Of a stretch of 64,000 bases of DNA, positions 43,525 through 53,324 are shown piece after piece. Both the position numbers and the translations under genes were made by a program. Origin of the DNA: DATJIG01 sp050260515 (GTDB taxonomy: Bacteria; Pseudomonadota; Alphaproteobacteria; SMXQ01); contig JBLNCI010000031.1 in NCBI GenBank assembly GCA_050260515.1, positions 11,736 to 75,735 on the forward strand, given 5' to 3'. Under the pieces are notes generated by a model. It did no database searches. It worked only from the letters and a program-made list of their open reading frames with translations, and was not told where the DNA came from. Numbering within the stretch: the stretch's first letter is position 1; every line of letters begins with the position of its first letter.

Positions 43525-44460
43525 TCAGTTCAACTTGAGGAGGCGCGTCGCGTTCCCCGACAGGATCTTCTCCATGTCGGCGGGCGGGAGCCCGAGCGAG
43601 CGGACGAGGTCGAGGCCGCGCTGCTTCAGCGGCGTGAGCGGCGGCGCGTCGGTGCCGAACACCATGTGATCGACTCCGACCGTCTCCAGCCCGCATTTCA
43701 GCGCCGGCAGGTGATAGCTCACGGAATCGAGGTATATGTTCCTCAGATAGTGGCTGGGCGGGTGCTTGATCAGCATCGGCGCCGAGTCCGCCGCGCGGGT
43801 GTAGAAGCCCTCGTCGTGCAACGCGTAGTTGTAGTCAAGGCGGCCGACGATTTCGCTGATGCCGCCGCCGAGGTGCGTCGCCACCACCTTGAGGGTGGGA
43901 AACTGCTCGAACACGCCGTAGAGGATCATGCGCGCCAGCGTCAGACAGCTGTCGAACGGCCGTCCGACGCTCGACGCCAGCCGGAACTCGGCCATCCGCT
44001 CCTCGCCGAACCCGACCGAGGGCGGATGGATCACGACCGGGATGTCGAGGTCCGACGCCAGCCGGAAGAAGTCGCGGGCTTCGGGATCGTCGGGATACGC
44101 GCCCTGATGGCTCGAATTGATAAAGACGCCCTTCAGCCCGTCGCGGGTGATCGCCCGCTCGAGCTCTTTCAGGTAGCCGTCACCGCCCCCCGGTATCGAC
44201 GCCGCGAGGGCGACGATCCGGCCTGCGTACGTGTCCTGCAGTTCGGCGAGATAGAGGTTCGACTCGCGGATCGAGGCCAGAGCCTCGTCGCGCGATGCCT
44301 TGCGCAGGTAATGCAGGGGATTGCTGACGACCGTCATGTCGATCCCGGCCCTCTCCTGGGCGTCCAGGACGGTCTGGATGGTCATCTGGCAGCGGCCCTT
44401 CCACACCGGCTTCGACGTCTCGCTCGGTGGATAGATGTGCGTGTGCCAATCTATGATCAT
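43525..44460 (-). CDS. Amidohydrolase 2 / ACMSD-like metal-dependent hydrolase
   Basis: 311 residues. The N-terminal HxH (His6, His8 in IDWHTHIYPP), a mid-protein VIHPPS histidine, THLGGG, and the terminal GTDAPPL aspartate form the zinc site of the amidohydrolase-2 family. Members decarboxylate or hydrolyse aromatic-ring-cleavage products (ACMSD, 5-carboxyvanillate or 2,6-dihydroxybenzoate decarboxylase). No signal peptide. It converges on the propeller gene (10 bp apart) and is divergent from the next TctC-type gene. Confidence 0.87.
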   Translation of the reverse strand: MIIDWHTHIYPPSETSKPVWKGRCQMTIQTVLDAQERAGIDMTVVSNPLHYLRKASRDEALASIRESNLYLAELQDTYAGRIVALAASIPGGGDGYLKELERAITRDGLKGVFINSSHQGAYPDDPEARDFFRLASDLDIPVVIHPPSVGFGEERMAEFRLASSVGRPFDSCLTLARMILYGVFEQFPTLKVVATHLGGGISEIVGRLDYNYALHDEGFYTRAADSAPMLIKHPPSHYLRNIYLDSVSYHLPALKCGLETVGVDHMVFGTDAPPLTPLKQRGLDLVRSLGLPPADMEKILSGNATRLLKLN

Positions 44461-44554
44461 GTCATTCCCGTTTCGTGCGGAGTCGGCGGACGAAACGATA
44501 ACATCGCCGCACCGCGCGCGCGAATGCGCAGATCGGCGAACTCGGGGGACGCTG

Positions 44555-45595
44555 ATGTCGGTTCGTAGGCTGGTCGCGTTGTGTGGGGCGGTTGCCCTGG
44601 GCTTCCTGCCGGTGCCGGCCGCGCACGCGCAGCAGAATGATCTGTTCCGCGGCCGCGAAATCGCGGTCCTGATCGGAGGCGGCCCGGGCGGCGGCGCCGA
44701 CGTCTACACGCGGATGTTCGCGCGTCATTTCGGACGATACCTGCCCGGCAATCCGTCGGTCGTCGCGAAGAACGTGCTCGGCGCCGGAGGCCTCAAGCTC
44801 GCCAACCAGCTTTACAACGTGTCGCCCAAGGACGGCACCGAGATCGGCACGTTCCTCACCTCGACCGCCCTCGAGCCGCTGTTCGGCAACAAGGAAGCGC
44901 GCTTCGAGACGACGAAGTTCACCTGGATCGGCAACATGCTTGATACCGACGCCACGAGCTGCTTCTCGTGGAGGACTTCCGGCATCAAGACCTGGGAGGA
45001 CCTGAAGCCGCGTGTGACGACGTTCGGCGCCTCGGGGCCGTCGGCGCTCACCTCCGTGCAGACCAAGATCGTCGGGGAGCTGTTGGGCGTGACGACGAAG
45101 GTGATCTACGGTTACACGGGCGGCGTGCGGACCTCGAATCTGGCGATGCAGCGGGGCGAGCTCGACGCCACCTGCGGCGTCTACCTCGTCACGGTCAAAA
45201 CGCAGTTCCAGGACCAGATCGCAAGCGGCGACCTGACCGTGTGGATGACCTTCGGCGCGAGCCGCGACAGTGCGTTCCCCGATGTGCCGACGATCTACGA
45301 GGTGGTGAAGAACGCGGCCGACCGCCAGCTCGCCGAGCTGATCTTCAAGCAGGACACCTTGGGGCGGCCGATCGCCGCGCCGCCGGGCCTGCCGCCCGAC
45401 CGGACGAAAGCGATTCGCGACGGCTTCATGGCGACCATGGCGGACCCGGACTTCCTGGCCGAGGCCGCGAAGCAGGGACTCGACATCCATGCCATGGACG
45501 GCGCCGAGACGCAGCGGCGGTACCAGGCCTTCTACGACGTGCCCAAAGAGGTCGTCGAGCGCGCGAAGGCCATCACCGGGCAGCAGCCGCACTAG
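44555..45595 (+). CDS. TctC/Bug-type solute-binding protein 2
   Basis: 346 residues with signal peptide (LVALCGAVALGFLPVPAAHAQ, cleavage near 26). Mature start NDLFRGREIAVLIGGGPGGG, then ADVYTRMFARHFGRYLPGNP and NVLGAGGLKLANQLY, the same layout as the receptor at 35057 but with Cys-containing loops (DTDATSCFSW, ELDATCGVY) the others lack. Orphan receptor, no membrane subunit nearby. It is followed by a third paralogue 97 bp downstream. Confidence 0.87.
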   Translation: MSVRRLVALCGAVALGFLPVPAAHAQQNDLFRGREIAVLIGGGPGGGADVYTRMFARHFGRYLPGNPSVVAKNVLGAGGLKLANQLYNVSPKDGTEIGTFLTSTALEPLFGNKEARFETTKFTWIGNMLDTDATSCFSWRTSGIKTWEDLKPRVTTFGASGPSALTSVQTKIVGELLGVTTKVIYGYTGGVRTSNLAMQRGELDATCGVYLVTVKTQFQDQIASGDLTVWMTFGASRDSAFPDVPTIYEVVKNAADRQLAELIFKQDTLGRPIAAPPGLPPDRTKAIRDGFMATMADPDFLAEAAKQGLDIHAMDGAETQRRYQAFYDVPKEVVERAKAITGQQPH

Positions 45596-45692
45596 TCAAG
45601 GCGCTCCGCGCCGGGCGCTGTGTTACTCTCTCCGGCAGGGAAGGCCCGATAACGACAAGAGTGTGGGCCGAAGCTGCATCGGGGAGGTCGTC

Positions 45693-46769
45693 ATGGACCG
45701 ATTGATTCGGTCACGACGGTTCGCGTGCCTGCTGCTTTCGCTTGGCGCTGTGTCGTCCGTGCCGGCCCGCGCCGACGACGTGGCCGACTTCTACAAGGGC
45801 AAGACGATGCGGATGATCATCCGCTCGAGCGCCGGCGCCGGCTACGACACCTACGCGCGCCTCCTCACCAGGCATATGGCGAAATACATCCCCGGCACGC
45901 CGACGATCATCAACGTCAACATGCCGGGCGCGGGCGGCATCACCGCGGCGAACCACGTCGCGTTCCAGGCTCCGCGCGACGGCACCATCCTCACCATCGT
46001 CAGCGTCGGCCTGCCGATGGATCAGGCGACGGGCCTCAACCCGTCGTTCAAGGCCGATCTCACGAAGTTCAACTGGATCGGCAACATGTCCGATTCCAAC
46101 CAGATCATGGTGACGTGGCACACTTCGCCGACCAAGACGCTCGACGATGCGATGAAGCGCCAGACCATCATCGCCGCCGCCGGGGCGGGGTCGTTCTCGT
46201 CGATGATCCCGTCGGCGCTGAACTCGGTGCTCGGCACCAAGTTCAAGATCATCGTCTACAAGGAGGGCCTGGAGCCCAACCTCGCGATGGAGCGCGGAGA
46301 GGTCGAGGGCCGCGGCACCGAGTCCTACGTCACGACGGCGTCGGTGACGCCGCAGTACCTGTCGGAGAAGAAGATCAACATCCTCGTGCAGATCGGGCTC
46401 AAGCGCGACAAGGCCATGCCCGACGTGCCGCTTCTGCTCGAGTACGCGAGGACCGACGAGCAGCGGCAGATCCTCGACTTCTTCTCCCGCGCGGTCGTCA
46501 TCGGACGGCCGATCGCGACCACGCCCGATGTCCCCGAAGCTCGTGTGACGGCGCTCCGGCGCGCTTTCGACCAGGCGGTGGCCGACCCCGAGTTCGCGGC
46601 GGATGCCGCGAAGCAGCGCGCGGAAATCTCGCCGATGACCGGCGAGGTGACGCAGCAGCTCGTCGCCGATCTGATCAATGCGCCCCTCGCGGTCCGCGAG
46701 AAGGTCAAGGCCGCGTTCCTGGCCAAGACCGGGATCGAGGACAAGGACGGAGCGTCGACCCGCAACTAG
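45693..46769 (+). CDS. TctC/Bug-type solute-binding protein 3
   Basis: 358 residues, signal peptide 1-27 (FACLLLSLGAVSSVPARAD). Mature start DVADFYKGKTMRMIIRSSAG, then AGYDTYARLLTRHM and NMPGAGGITAANHV. Compared with its paralogues, the first ligand loop reads SSAGAGYD instead of GGG(E/P)GGGYD, so the bound ligand may differ. GGGGAGGTCGTC precedes the ATG. Its stop lies 9 bp from the stop of the convergent FAH-family gene. Confidence 0.88.
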   Translation: MDRLIRSRRFACLLLSLGAVSSVPARADDVADFYKGKTMRMIIRSSAGAGYDTYARLLTRHMAKYIPGTPTIINVNMPGAGGITAANHVAFQAPRDGTILTIVSVGLPMDQATGLNPSFKADLTKFNWIGNMSDSNQIMVTWHTSPTKTLDDAMKRQTIIAAAGAGSFSSMIPSALNSVLGTKFKIIVYKEGLEPNLAMERGEVEGRGTESYVTTASVTPQYLSEKKINILVQIGLKRDKAMPDVPLLLEYARTDEQRQILDFFSRAVVIGRPIATTPDVPEARVTALRRAFDQAVADPEFAADAAKQRAEISPMTGEVTQQLVADLINAPLAVREKVKAAFLAKTGIEDKDGASTRN

Positions 46770-46778
46770 CCGGGACGC

Positions 46779-47714
46779 TCAGATGCCCTGCACGATCGGA
46801 TTGTGCAGGCGACCGATCTTCTCGATCTCGATCGTCAGGTCCTGCCCCGGTTTCAGGTAGATGCCGCGGGGTCGCCCGTTGCCCGAGGGCGAGCCGGTCG
46901 CGATGACGTCTCCCGGTCGTAGCGTGAACTTGTGCGACAGGTATGACACCTGCTCGGCGATCGTGAAATGCATGTACGAGGTCGAGGAGTCCTGCATCAG
47001 CTCGCCGGCGATCCACTGCTTCAGCGACAGCTTGTAGACGTCGGGGATCTGCGACGCCGGCACGATCCACGGGCCCATCGGTGCGCCGGTGTCGAAGCTC
47101 TTGCCCGACATGAAATCGTGACGGACGTTCCAGTCGGTGCGGCTGCCGCAGTCGCGCAGGCTCAGGTCGTTCATGATGGTGTAGCCGGCGACGTGGTCCA
47201 TCGCCGTCTCGACCGAAACGTTGCGCGCGGGCTCGCCGATGACGACGGCGAGCTCGGCCTCCCAGTCGACCTGCTTCGAGTGCGCGGGCAGCGCGACGGT
47301 CGCCTCGGGCCCGATCACCGATCGCGGGTGCTTGAAGAAGAACAGAGGCTTGACCTTGGTCTTGTCGGGCGGGTCGCGATCGGACATCTCCTTCATGTGG
47401 TCGGTGTAGTTCGCGAAGGCGCACATGATCACGTCGGGGTAGAGGATGGGCGCGAGCAGCCGGGTGTCGGCGAGCGGCTTCGATGCCGCGTTGAGAGCCG
47501 CGTCGCCGCTCGCCATTCGGTCGGCGAGGGAGGTCAGCGTCGGCAGCGCCTTGCGCCACGCGCCGAGGACGTCCTTGGTCGAGGCGATGGAGAATCCCGC
47601 CGCGGCGCCCGCTGCCTTGAAGCCGGTATCGAGCGGCAGCACGCGGTCGCCGACGCGAATTCCCGGTACCGCGCGACCGCCCTCGTCGATGTTGAGAAGG
47701 CCGAAGTCGGCCAT
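46779..47714 (-). CDS. Fumarylacetoacetate hydrolase family protein
   Basis: 311 residues. The family core is visible: CAFANYTDHMKEM, FFFKHPRSVIGPEATV, the metal ligands in VDWEAELAVVIG and YTIMNDLSLRD, then TGSPSGNGRPRGIYLKPGQD near the end. Such enzymes hydrolyse or decarboxylate ring-cleavage products (fumarylpyruvate, homoprotocatechuate or acylpyruvate pathways). It supports the reading of this region as aromatic catabolism. It starts divergently from the NMT1-like gene at 47881. Confidence 0.92.
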   Translation of the reverse strand: MADFGLLNIDEGGRAVPGIRVGDRVLPLDTGFKAAGAAAGFSIASTKDVLGAWRKALPTLTSLADRMASGDAALNAASKPLADTRLLAPILYPDVIMCAFANYTDHMKEMSDRDPPDKTKVKPLFFFKHPRSVIGPEATVALPAHSKQVDWEAELAVVIGEPARNVSVETAMDHVAGYTIMNDLSLRDCGSRTDWNVRHDFMSGKSFDTGAPMGPWIVPASQIPDVYKLSLKQWIAGELMQDSSTSYMHFTIAEQVSYLSHKFTLRPGDVIATGSPSGNGRPRGIYLKPGQDLTIEIEKIGRLHNPIVQGI

Positions 47715-47880
47715 GACATCCTCCCCTGTCGTTTTGCGGGAGCGTAGCAGGCGCTCTCGGCCGGTGTCACGGCCGAGCGGGCAAGCCGGCTCCGCATTTC
47801 CGATCCGGTCGGTTTGATCGCGGCCGATGCGTCGCCTAAAGTGCGCTCAACCAAGAAGCACAAAGCCATCGGGGAGCATC

Positions 47881-48798
47881 ATGGACCGTCTCACGGTCAC
47901 CGGGTATTACCGCCGGCCCGCACATCTCGTCGCCATGGACAAGGGGTTCTTCGCCAGAGAGAACCTCGACGTCGTGTTCCATCTCGTCGACCTCGCGCCC
48001 GAGCACAACCGCGAGATGGCCGAGGGCAAGTGGGATCTCACCCTATCTTCGGCCGACACAATGTTGGCGCGGGCGACCCAGGACAAGGTCGATTACGTCC
48101 TGTTCATGCAGGCCGAGGAAGGCCTGAATGTCCAGCTCGTCGGCCAACCGGAGATCAAGACTGTCCACGATCTCCGCGGCAAGCTGCTCGCCGCCGATCC
48201 CGTCGATTCGAACTTCGACCTCGTCCGCAACAAGATCCTGCGCGACTTCGGAATTCCCGAATCCGAGTACAGCATCGACATCATCGGCAACACGCCGCAC
48301 CGCCTGAAGGCTTTCCTCGACAAGAAGGTCGCGGCGGCGATGCTGACGCCGCCGTCGACCGACAAGGCGCTCGCCGCCGGCGGCCACGTGCTCGCACAGG
48401 GCGCCGATCACATCGAGGACTGGCCGCTCGCCTGCGGCTGGACGCTGCGGCGTCTCGTCGAGAAGAACCGGCCATTGCTCGTCCGGTTCGTGCGCGCCTG
48501 GGCAAACGCCTGCGACTGGCTGCTGCAGCCCGAGAACAAGGCGGAGACCCTCGACATCATCATGAAGCACGAGAAGGTGACGCGGCCGCGCGCCGAGGAG
48601 GCGTATGCCCGTGTGGTGCCGAAGGGCGCGATCAACCCCGAGGCGATCCGCCGCAACATGGAGTACCGCATCGAGCTCGGCTACATGCCGCCGCCGCACA
48701 AACCGGCGGAACACTTCTACGACGCGAGCATCTGGAGCGAGGCGACGGGCTTGCCCGCGCCGCGGCCCGCTGGCATGCCGCGCAACGCGAAGCCGTGA
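47881..48798 (+). CDS. NMT1/ThiY-like substrate-binding-fold protein without signal peptide
   Basis: 305 residues. ATG 47881 follows GGGGAGCATC; the longer frame from 47827 is not signal-like either. MDRLTVTGYYRRPAHLVAMD then KGFFARENLDVVFHLVDLAP is the NMT1 ligand-binding fold. The central stretch includes LRGKLLAADPVDSNFDLVRN and DKKVAAAMLTPPSTDKAL. With no export signal the protein should be cytoplasmic, where the same fold acts as 4,5-dihydroxyphthalate-decarboxylase-like enzyme or as a sensor. It is followed at 11 bp by a TctC-type gene, so the two form an operon. Confidence 0.75.
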   Translation: MDRLTVTGYYRRPAHLVAMDKGFFARENLDVVFHLVDLAPEHNREMAEGKWDLTLSSADTMLARATQDKVDYVLFMQAEEGLNVQLVGQPEIKTVHDLRGKLLAADPVDSNFDLVRNKILRDFGIPESEYSIDIIGNTPHRLKAFLDKKVAAAMLTPPSTDKALAAGGHVLAQGADHIEDWPLACGWTLRRLVEKNRPLLVRFVRAWANACDWLLQPENKAETLDIIMKHEKVTRPRAEEAYARVVPKGAINPEAIRRNMEYRIELGYMPPPHKPAEHFYDASIWSEATGLPAPRPAGMPRNAKP

Positions 48799-48809
48799 GG
48801 GGAGGCATC

Positions 48810-49841
48810 ATGGGCGCGACGAGGACGCTGTGGATCGCCGTGACGGTGGCGACGATGTTCGTCGCACCGGCATCTGCCGAGGACGTGAGCTTCCGCGGCA
48901 AGACCATCAACCTGATCTTCGGCGGGGGCGAGGGCGGCGGCTACGACACCTACGCGCGCTTCCTCGCCCAGCACCTCGGCCGTCACGTGCCCGGCAACCC
49001 GCGCGTGCTCACCCGGGGCGCGCCGGGCGCGGGGACGCTGGCGGCCGCGAATTACCTCTACGAGGTGGCCGCGGCCGATGGCACCAACATCGGCACCGTC
49101 GGCGGCGGCACCGCGACCGCGGAGCTCCTGAAGACCCCGGGCATCCGCTTCGATCCGCGCAAGTTCATCTGGATCGGCAGTCTCACCAGCGACGTCAGCG
49201 TCGGCATCGCCTGGCACACCGCGCCGGTGAAGACCATTGCCGATGCGTTCGAGCGTCAGCTCATCGTCGGCGGCGGCGGCCCGACGTCGGGCAACGTCAT
49301 CTTCCCGGTGGTGATGAACCAGCTCCTCGGCACCAGGTTCAAGATCATCACCGGCTACAAGAGCTCGGCCGAGGCGATGCTCGCGGTCGAGCGCGGCGAG
49401 CTCGAAGGCATCATGAGCTGGAATTACTCCAGCATCCGCGCCCAGCACTACGATCTCGTGCGCGACAAGAAGATCAACCTCCTCGTGCAGTTTGCCCTCA
49501 AGAAGCACAAGGACTTGCCCGACGTGCCGCTGGTGACGGAGCTGGCCAGGACCGACGAGCAGCGCGACATCCTCGATCTCATCTTTTCGCGCCAGGAGAT
49601 GGGGCGGCCGTTCATGCTGCCGCCGAAGACGCCGGAACCGATCGCCAACGCCCTGCGCGCGGCGTTCGCCGCCGCGATCAAGGACCCGGTGCTGCTCGCC
49701 GACGCCGAGCGCCAGCGCCTCGACATCAACCAGCCGATGACGGGCGAGGAGGTCGACGCGCTGATCGCGAAGCTCTACCGCACTCCGCCCGACGTGGTGG
49801 CGAAGACGATCCGCATCACCGACATGAGCAATTTCAAGTAG
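48810..49841 (+). CDS. TctC/Bug-type solute-binding protein 4
   Basis: 343 residues, signal peptide 1-23 (LWIAVTVATMFVAPASAED). Mature start VSFRGKTINLIFGGGEGGGY, then DTYARFLAQHLGRHVPGNPR and GAPGAGTLAAANYLY. GGGGAGGCATC precedes the ATG. Orphan receptor like its three paralogues. It ends 15 bp from the stop of the convergent ABC permease. Confidence 0.88.
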   Translation: MGATRTLWIAVTVATMFVAPASAEDVSFRGKTINLIFGGGEGGGYDTYARFLAQHLGRHVPGNPRVLTRGAPGAGTLAAANYLYEVAAADGTNIGTVGGGTATAELLKTPGIRFDPRKFIWIGSLTSDVSVGIAWHTAPVKTIADAFERQLIVGGGGPTSGNVIFPVVMNQLLGTRFKIITGYKSSAEAMLAVERGELEGIMSWNYSSIRAQHYDLVRDKKINLLVQFALKKHKDLPDVPLVTELARTDEQRDILDLIFSRQEMGRPFMLPPKTPEPIANALRAAFAAAIKDPVLLADAERQRLDINQPMTGEEVDALIAKLYRTPPDVVAKTIRITDMSNFK

Positions 49842-49856
49842 CGGATCGGCGGCGGA

Positions 49857-51587
49857 TCAGCGCGACAGGGCGGTGAACCCGAACCGTCGGCCGATCGCCC
49901 GGGCGACGATGGCGACGCCGGTGGTGAGCGCGACGATCAGCACGCCCGCGACCGCCGCCGCCTCGAAGCGGCCGTCGACCATGTAGTCGACCTGGAGCAT
50001 GGCGAGCGGCCGGCTGTCGCCGGTGACCAGCATGGCGATCGAGGAGACGTTGCGGGCGGCCGCGACGAACGTCAGCAGCGCCACCGACACCAGCACCGGG
50101 CCGAGCAGCGGCAGGATCACGCGCCGGAACGTGTAGAGCCACGATGCCCCGGCGACGAACGACGCTTCCTCGAGATCGCGACCGAGCTGGACCATGTTGC
50201 TCTTGATGAGCTGGGTGCCCGTGGAGATGCTGGCCAGCATGCAGGCGATCACCAGCACGCCGAGGGTTCCGTAGATCGGGTGGAACAGCGGCACGTTGAG
50301 GAACATCCACAGGAGCGCGAGCCCGAGGATGATGCCGGGCAGGCTTGCCGGCAGCCAGGACAGCAGATCGAGCAGGCCGCGCGCACGGAACTTCGTCCGC
50401 ACCGAGATGTAGGCGACCAGCGCATACCACAGCACGCCGATAATCGCCGCGCTGCCGCCCATCACCAGCGTGTTGCCGATCGCCTGCAAGAGCGGCGGAT
50501 CGCTCAGTACGTCGACCCAGTGCTCGAACGTCCACGGATCGGGAATATCGAAGTAGCCGAACAGGCTCATGAACGTGCCGAGCAGCAGCGCCAGCACCGG
50601 AATGACGGTGACGACGAAGCCGAACGTCAGCACGACCGCGAAGATCGGCCAGCGCCAGCGCCTGAGCCGCAGTACGTTGGACTGGAACCGGCTGGTGACC
50701 GTGACGTAGCTGCGGGTCTGTGCCAGGTACTGCTGCCAGAAGATCAGCGGCAGCATGGCGACGAGGATGGCGAGCCCGAGCACGGTGGCGGCGCCGAACA
50801 TCGGCGGGTCCTCGTTCACGAGCTGGTAGATCTTGGTCGAGAACACGTAGAAATTGCGCGGCGGCCCGAGGATCAGCTCGATCTCGAACGACTCGAACGA
50901 GTGGATCAGCGAAATGCAGAGCGTGATCAGGAATGCCGGCATCAGCACCGGAATGACGATGCGCCACAGCGTCGCCATCGGTCCGGCGCCGGAGATGCGC
51001 GAGGCTTCCTCCATGGCGCTGTCGAGGTTGCGGAACGCGGGCGCGAGGAAGATGTACTTGGCGGCGACGCCGCGCGCGGCGAGGTGCGCGAACACGATCC
51101 CCCAGAAGCTGTAGATGTTGAACGGTGGCGCATCGAGTCCGAGCGCCCACACCAGCGCCTGATTCACCAGCCCGTACTCGGCGTCGAACAGCAGGATCCA
51201 GCCCATCAGCACCGGCAGCGCCGGCAGGAAGAACGCGCCCCAGCAGAACGCGTCGATCAGGCGCTTGCCGGGAAGGTCGGTGCGCGTCACCAGCCAGGCG
51301 AGCAGGATGGCCGCCGGAAAGGCGATGACCTCGGTGGCGGCGACGCGTCGCAGCGTGTTGAGGATCGCGTCGACGATTCCCGACTGACCCCAGGCCGTCA
51401 GCCAATGGTCGAGCCCGAGCGATGCGGTGTCGCCGGGGCCCTTCACGAGGAAGCTCGAATAGACGAGGAGCGACACCGGGTAGAGGACGACCAGCGCCAT
51501 GACGAGGAGCACGGCCCAGCACAGCACCGGCCCGAGTCTCGGGACCGCCGGCCGTGCGACGGGGGTCACCGTCTCGCTCCCGATCAT
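49857..51587 (-). CDS. ABC transporter fused permease (iron(III)/FbpB type)
   Basis: 576 residues from ATG 51585-51587 (GGAG upstream); a 50-residue longer frame upstream is Arg/Ala-rich and improbable. There are two homologous permease halves, each with an EAA loop: EEASRISGAGPMATLWRIVI near 195 and EEASFVAGASWLYTFRRVIL near 465. This fusion is typical of FbpB/AfuB-like inner-membrane permeases for ferric or other small ligands. The likely partner is the Tat-exported binding protein at 53325; no ATPase gene is in the window. Transcribed divergently from the Rieske oxygenase gene. Confidence 0.9.
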   Translation of the reverse strand: MIGSETVTPVARPAVPRLGPVLCWAVLLVMALVVLYPVSLLVYSSFLVKGPGDTASLGLDHWLTAWGQSGIVDAILNTLRRVAATEVIAFPAAILLAWLVTRTDLPGKRLIDAFCWGAFFLPALPVLMGWILLFDAEYGLVNQALVWALGLDAPPFNIYSFWGIVFAHLAARGVAAKYIFLAPAFRNLDSAMEEASRISGAGPMATLWRIVIPVLMPAFLITLCISLIHSFESFEIELILGPPRNFYVFSTKIYQLVNEDPPMFGAATVLGLAILVAMLPLIFWQQYLAQTRSYVTVTSRFQSNVLRLRRWRWPIFAVVLTFGFVVTVIPVLALLLGTFMSLFGYFDIPDPWTFEHWVDVLSDPPLLQAIGNTLVMGGSAAIIGVLWYALVAYISVRTKFRARGLLDLLSWLPASLPGIILGLALLWMFLNVPLFHPIYGTLGVLVIACMLASISTGTQLIKSNMVQLGRDLEEASFVAGASWLYTFRRVILPLLGPVLVSVALLTFVAAARNVSSIAMLVTGDSRPLAMLQVDYMVDGRFEAAAVAGVLIVALTTGVAIVARAIGRRFGFTALSR

Positions 51588-51907
51588 GCTGCTGCTCCGC
51601 GGCGGCGCCGCTCCGTGGCCTCGGCAGCCGCGCGCCTCCGCGCCGGCCGCTTCCCTCGACCGGCGGTACCCTTCACGCCTCGCTTCGTCAATCGCCGCAC
51701 TCCCTGAACCACGCGCCACGTCATTGTCGGATTCCACCTGCGTGTGGCCGCGCGGCGGATTTCAGAATGCGAGACATTGTCGGGATGGCCTATATCGTTG
51801 TCAATTAACGAAGTTTTTCGCTCGTTGACCGCCGCTCCGGCACCGCCTACCCTCAAAACAAAAGATCATCTCTCGATTTTTGGTTCGAGATCGGCAGGGA
51901 GGCCGCC
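51588..51907. promoter_or_regulatory. Divergent intergenic region between permease and Rieske oxygenase, with a hairpin
   Basis: 320 bp, A/T-richer than the flanks at 51800-51890. TCTCGA (51871-51876) and TCGAGA (51885-51890) form a small dyad 18-37 bp before the Rieske ATG. TTAACGA at about 51806-51812 and TCGTTGA at about 51823-51829 form another imperfect dyad. Either could be an operator for the IclR regulator at 54438. No gene seen. Confidence 0.45.
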
Positions 51908-53185
51908 ATGACGACACGGGAAGAGAACGAGCTGCTGACGCGTACCGGGCCGGGCACGCCCGGCGGCGAGTGGATGCGTCAGTACTGGCACCCGGTGGCG
52001 GTCGCCGACGAGCTGCCGCTCGGCGGGCGGCCGGTGCCGGTCCGCATCCTCAGCGAGGACCTGGTGCTGTTCCGCGACGAGTTCGGCGCGCTCGGTCTGA
52101 TCCAGCGCGGCTGCCCGCACCGCTGCACCGATCTCTCGTTCGGCCGCATCGAGGACGGCGGCATCCGCTGCCTCTATCACGGCTGGCTGTTCGACGTGAA
52201 AGGCAACTGCCTCGAGATGCCGGCGGAGCCGCCGGAGAGCCGCTACAAGGACAAGGTCAAGGCGCGCGCCTATCAGGTGAAGGAAGCGGGCGGCCTGATC
52301 TTCGCCTACCTCGGCAAGGGCGAGGCGCCGGAGCTTCCCGACTACGAGCCGCTGCGCGTCGGCGAGGCGCACCGCATCGCGCAGCGCCAGATCCTCAACT
52401 GCAACTACCTGCAGGCGATGGAGGGCGGCTACGATCCGGCGCATCTGTCGTACCTGCACCGGCCGCTCAAGCCGAAGGACCGCCGTCCGATCCCCGGCAG
52501 CGAGAACAAGTCGGCCGACACCTACTACGCCGGCAGCCGCCGCCCGAACCTCGATTTCGAGCGCACCGACTACGGCGTGCGCATCTACTCGATCCGCGAC
52601 GACAACGAGAAGAAGTACGTCCGGATCACCAACTACATCGCGCCGGACTGCGTCGCGATCGTCGGCGAAGAAGGGCGCATCGGCGAGGGCTACTCGATGC
52701 ACTGGCACGTGCCGATCGACGACACCCACAACATGCGCTTTGACCTGATCTTCAATCGTGCGCGGCCGATCGACAAGGATTGGCACCGCCAGCGCTGGCA
52801 GGCGGTCTACGGGCCGAACGGCGAGCGCCGCACGCTCGAGAACCGCTACATGCAGGATCCCGAGCTGATGAAGACCTCGAACTTCACCGGCATGGGCGAT
52901 TCGTTCCCGATCCACGACGCTTTCGCGACCGAATCGATGGGGCCGATCCAGGACCGCACCCAGGAGAACCTGGCGACCACCGACAAGATCATCGTCGCGG
53001 TCCGCCGGCTGATCCTCGACAACATCGCCAAGGTGCAGGCGGGCGAGGCGCCGCTCCATGTGGTGCGCGATGCCGCTGACCGCGACATGTCGCACATGGT
53101 CGTGGTGTCGCAGGTCACCGGCAAGGACGACGATCACAAGGAACTGTGGAAGACCAAGGTCCTGCCGCAGCGCGCGGCCGAGTGA
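51908..53185 (+). CDS. Rieske [2Fe-2S] aromatic ring oxygenase, large subunit
   Basis: 425 residues. The Rieske cluster is bound by Cys69-x-His71 (CPH) and Cys88-x2-His91 (CLYH). The mononuclear iron site is Asp176, His179 and His184 in YDPAHLSYLHRPL. The order and length resemble the single-component-alpha type (phenoxybenzoate dioxygenase, vanillate demethylase or LigX-like O-demethylases) rather than alpha-beta naphthalene enzymes, and there is no beta-subunit gene next to it. A reductase is missing from the window. The gene heads a run with an ABC binding protein, IclR, LigB-like dioxygenase and truncated haemoglobin. Confidence 0.93.
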   Translation: MTTREENELLTRTGPGTPGGEWMRQYWHPVAVADELPLGGRPVPVRILSEDLVLFRDEFGALGLIQRGCPHRCTDLSFGRIEDGGIRCLYHGWLFDVKGNCLEMPAEPPESRYKDKVKARAYQVKEAGGLIFAYLGKGEAPELPDYEPLRVGEAHRIAQRQILNCNYLQAMEGGYDPAHLSYLHRPLKPKDRRPIPGSENKSADTYYAGSRRPNLDFERTDYGVRIYSIRDDNEKKYVRITNYIAPDCVAIVGEEGRIGEGYSMHWHVPIDDTHNMRFDLIFNRARPIDKDWHRQRWQAVYGPNGERRTLENRYMQDPELMKTSNFTGMGDSFPIHDAFATESMGPIQDRTQENLATTDKIIVAVRRLILDNIAKVQAGEAPLHVVRDAADRDMSHMVVVSQVTGKDDDHKELWKTKVLPQRAAE

Positions 53186-53324
53186 GCCCGCGCGCGGGCC
53201 AGGTGACTCCGCGCCGGGGATGGATCCGCGGCAACGGTGCTAGCATCGCCGGTCCGGGTTGCGGACCGCCGGCGCGGGACGCCGGACCGAGCGCGAAACC
53301 CGCCGGCAGCAACAGGGAGCGACG

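Noticed and set aside
47881..48798. NMT1-like protein as thiamine-precursor transport component
   Set aside because: No thi genes or ABC partners, and no signal peptide.
35057..49841. TctC-type proteins as TRAP transporter receptors
   Set aside because: Ligand-loop motifs are of tripartite tricarboxylate type, and no DctQ/DctM subunits are present.
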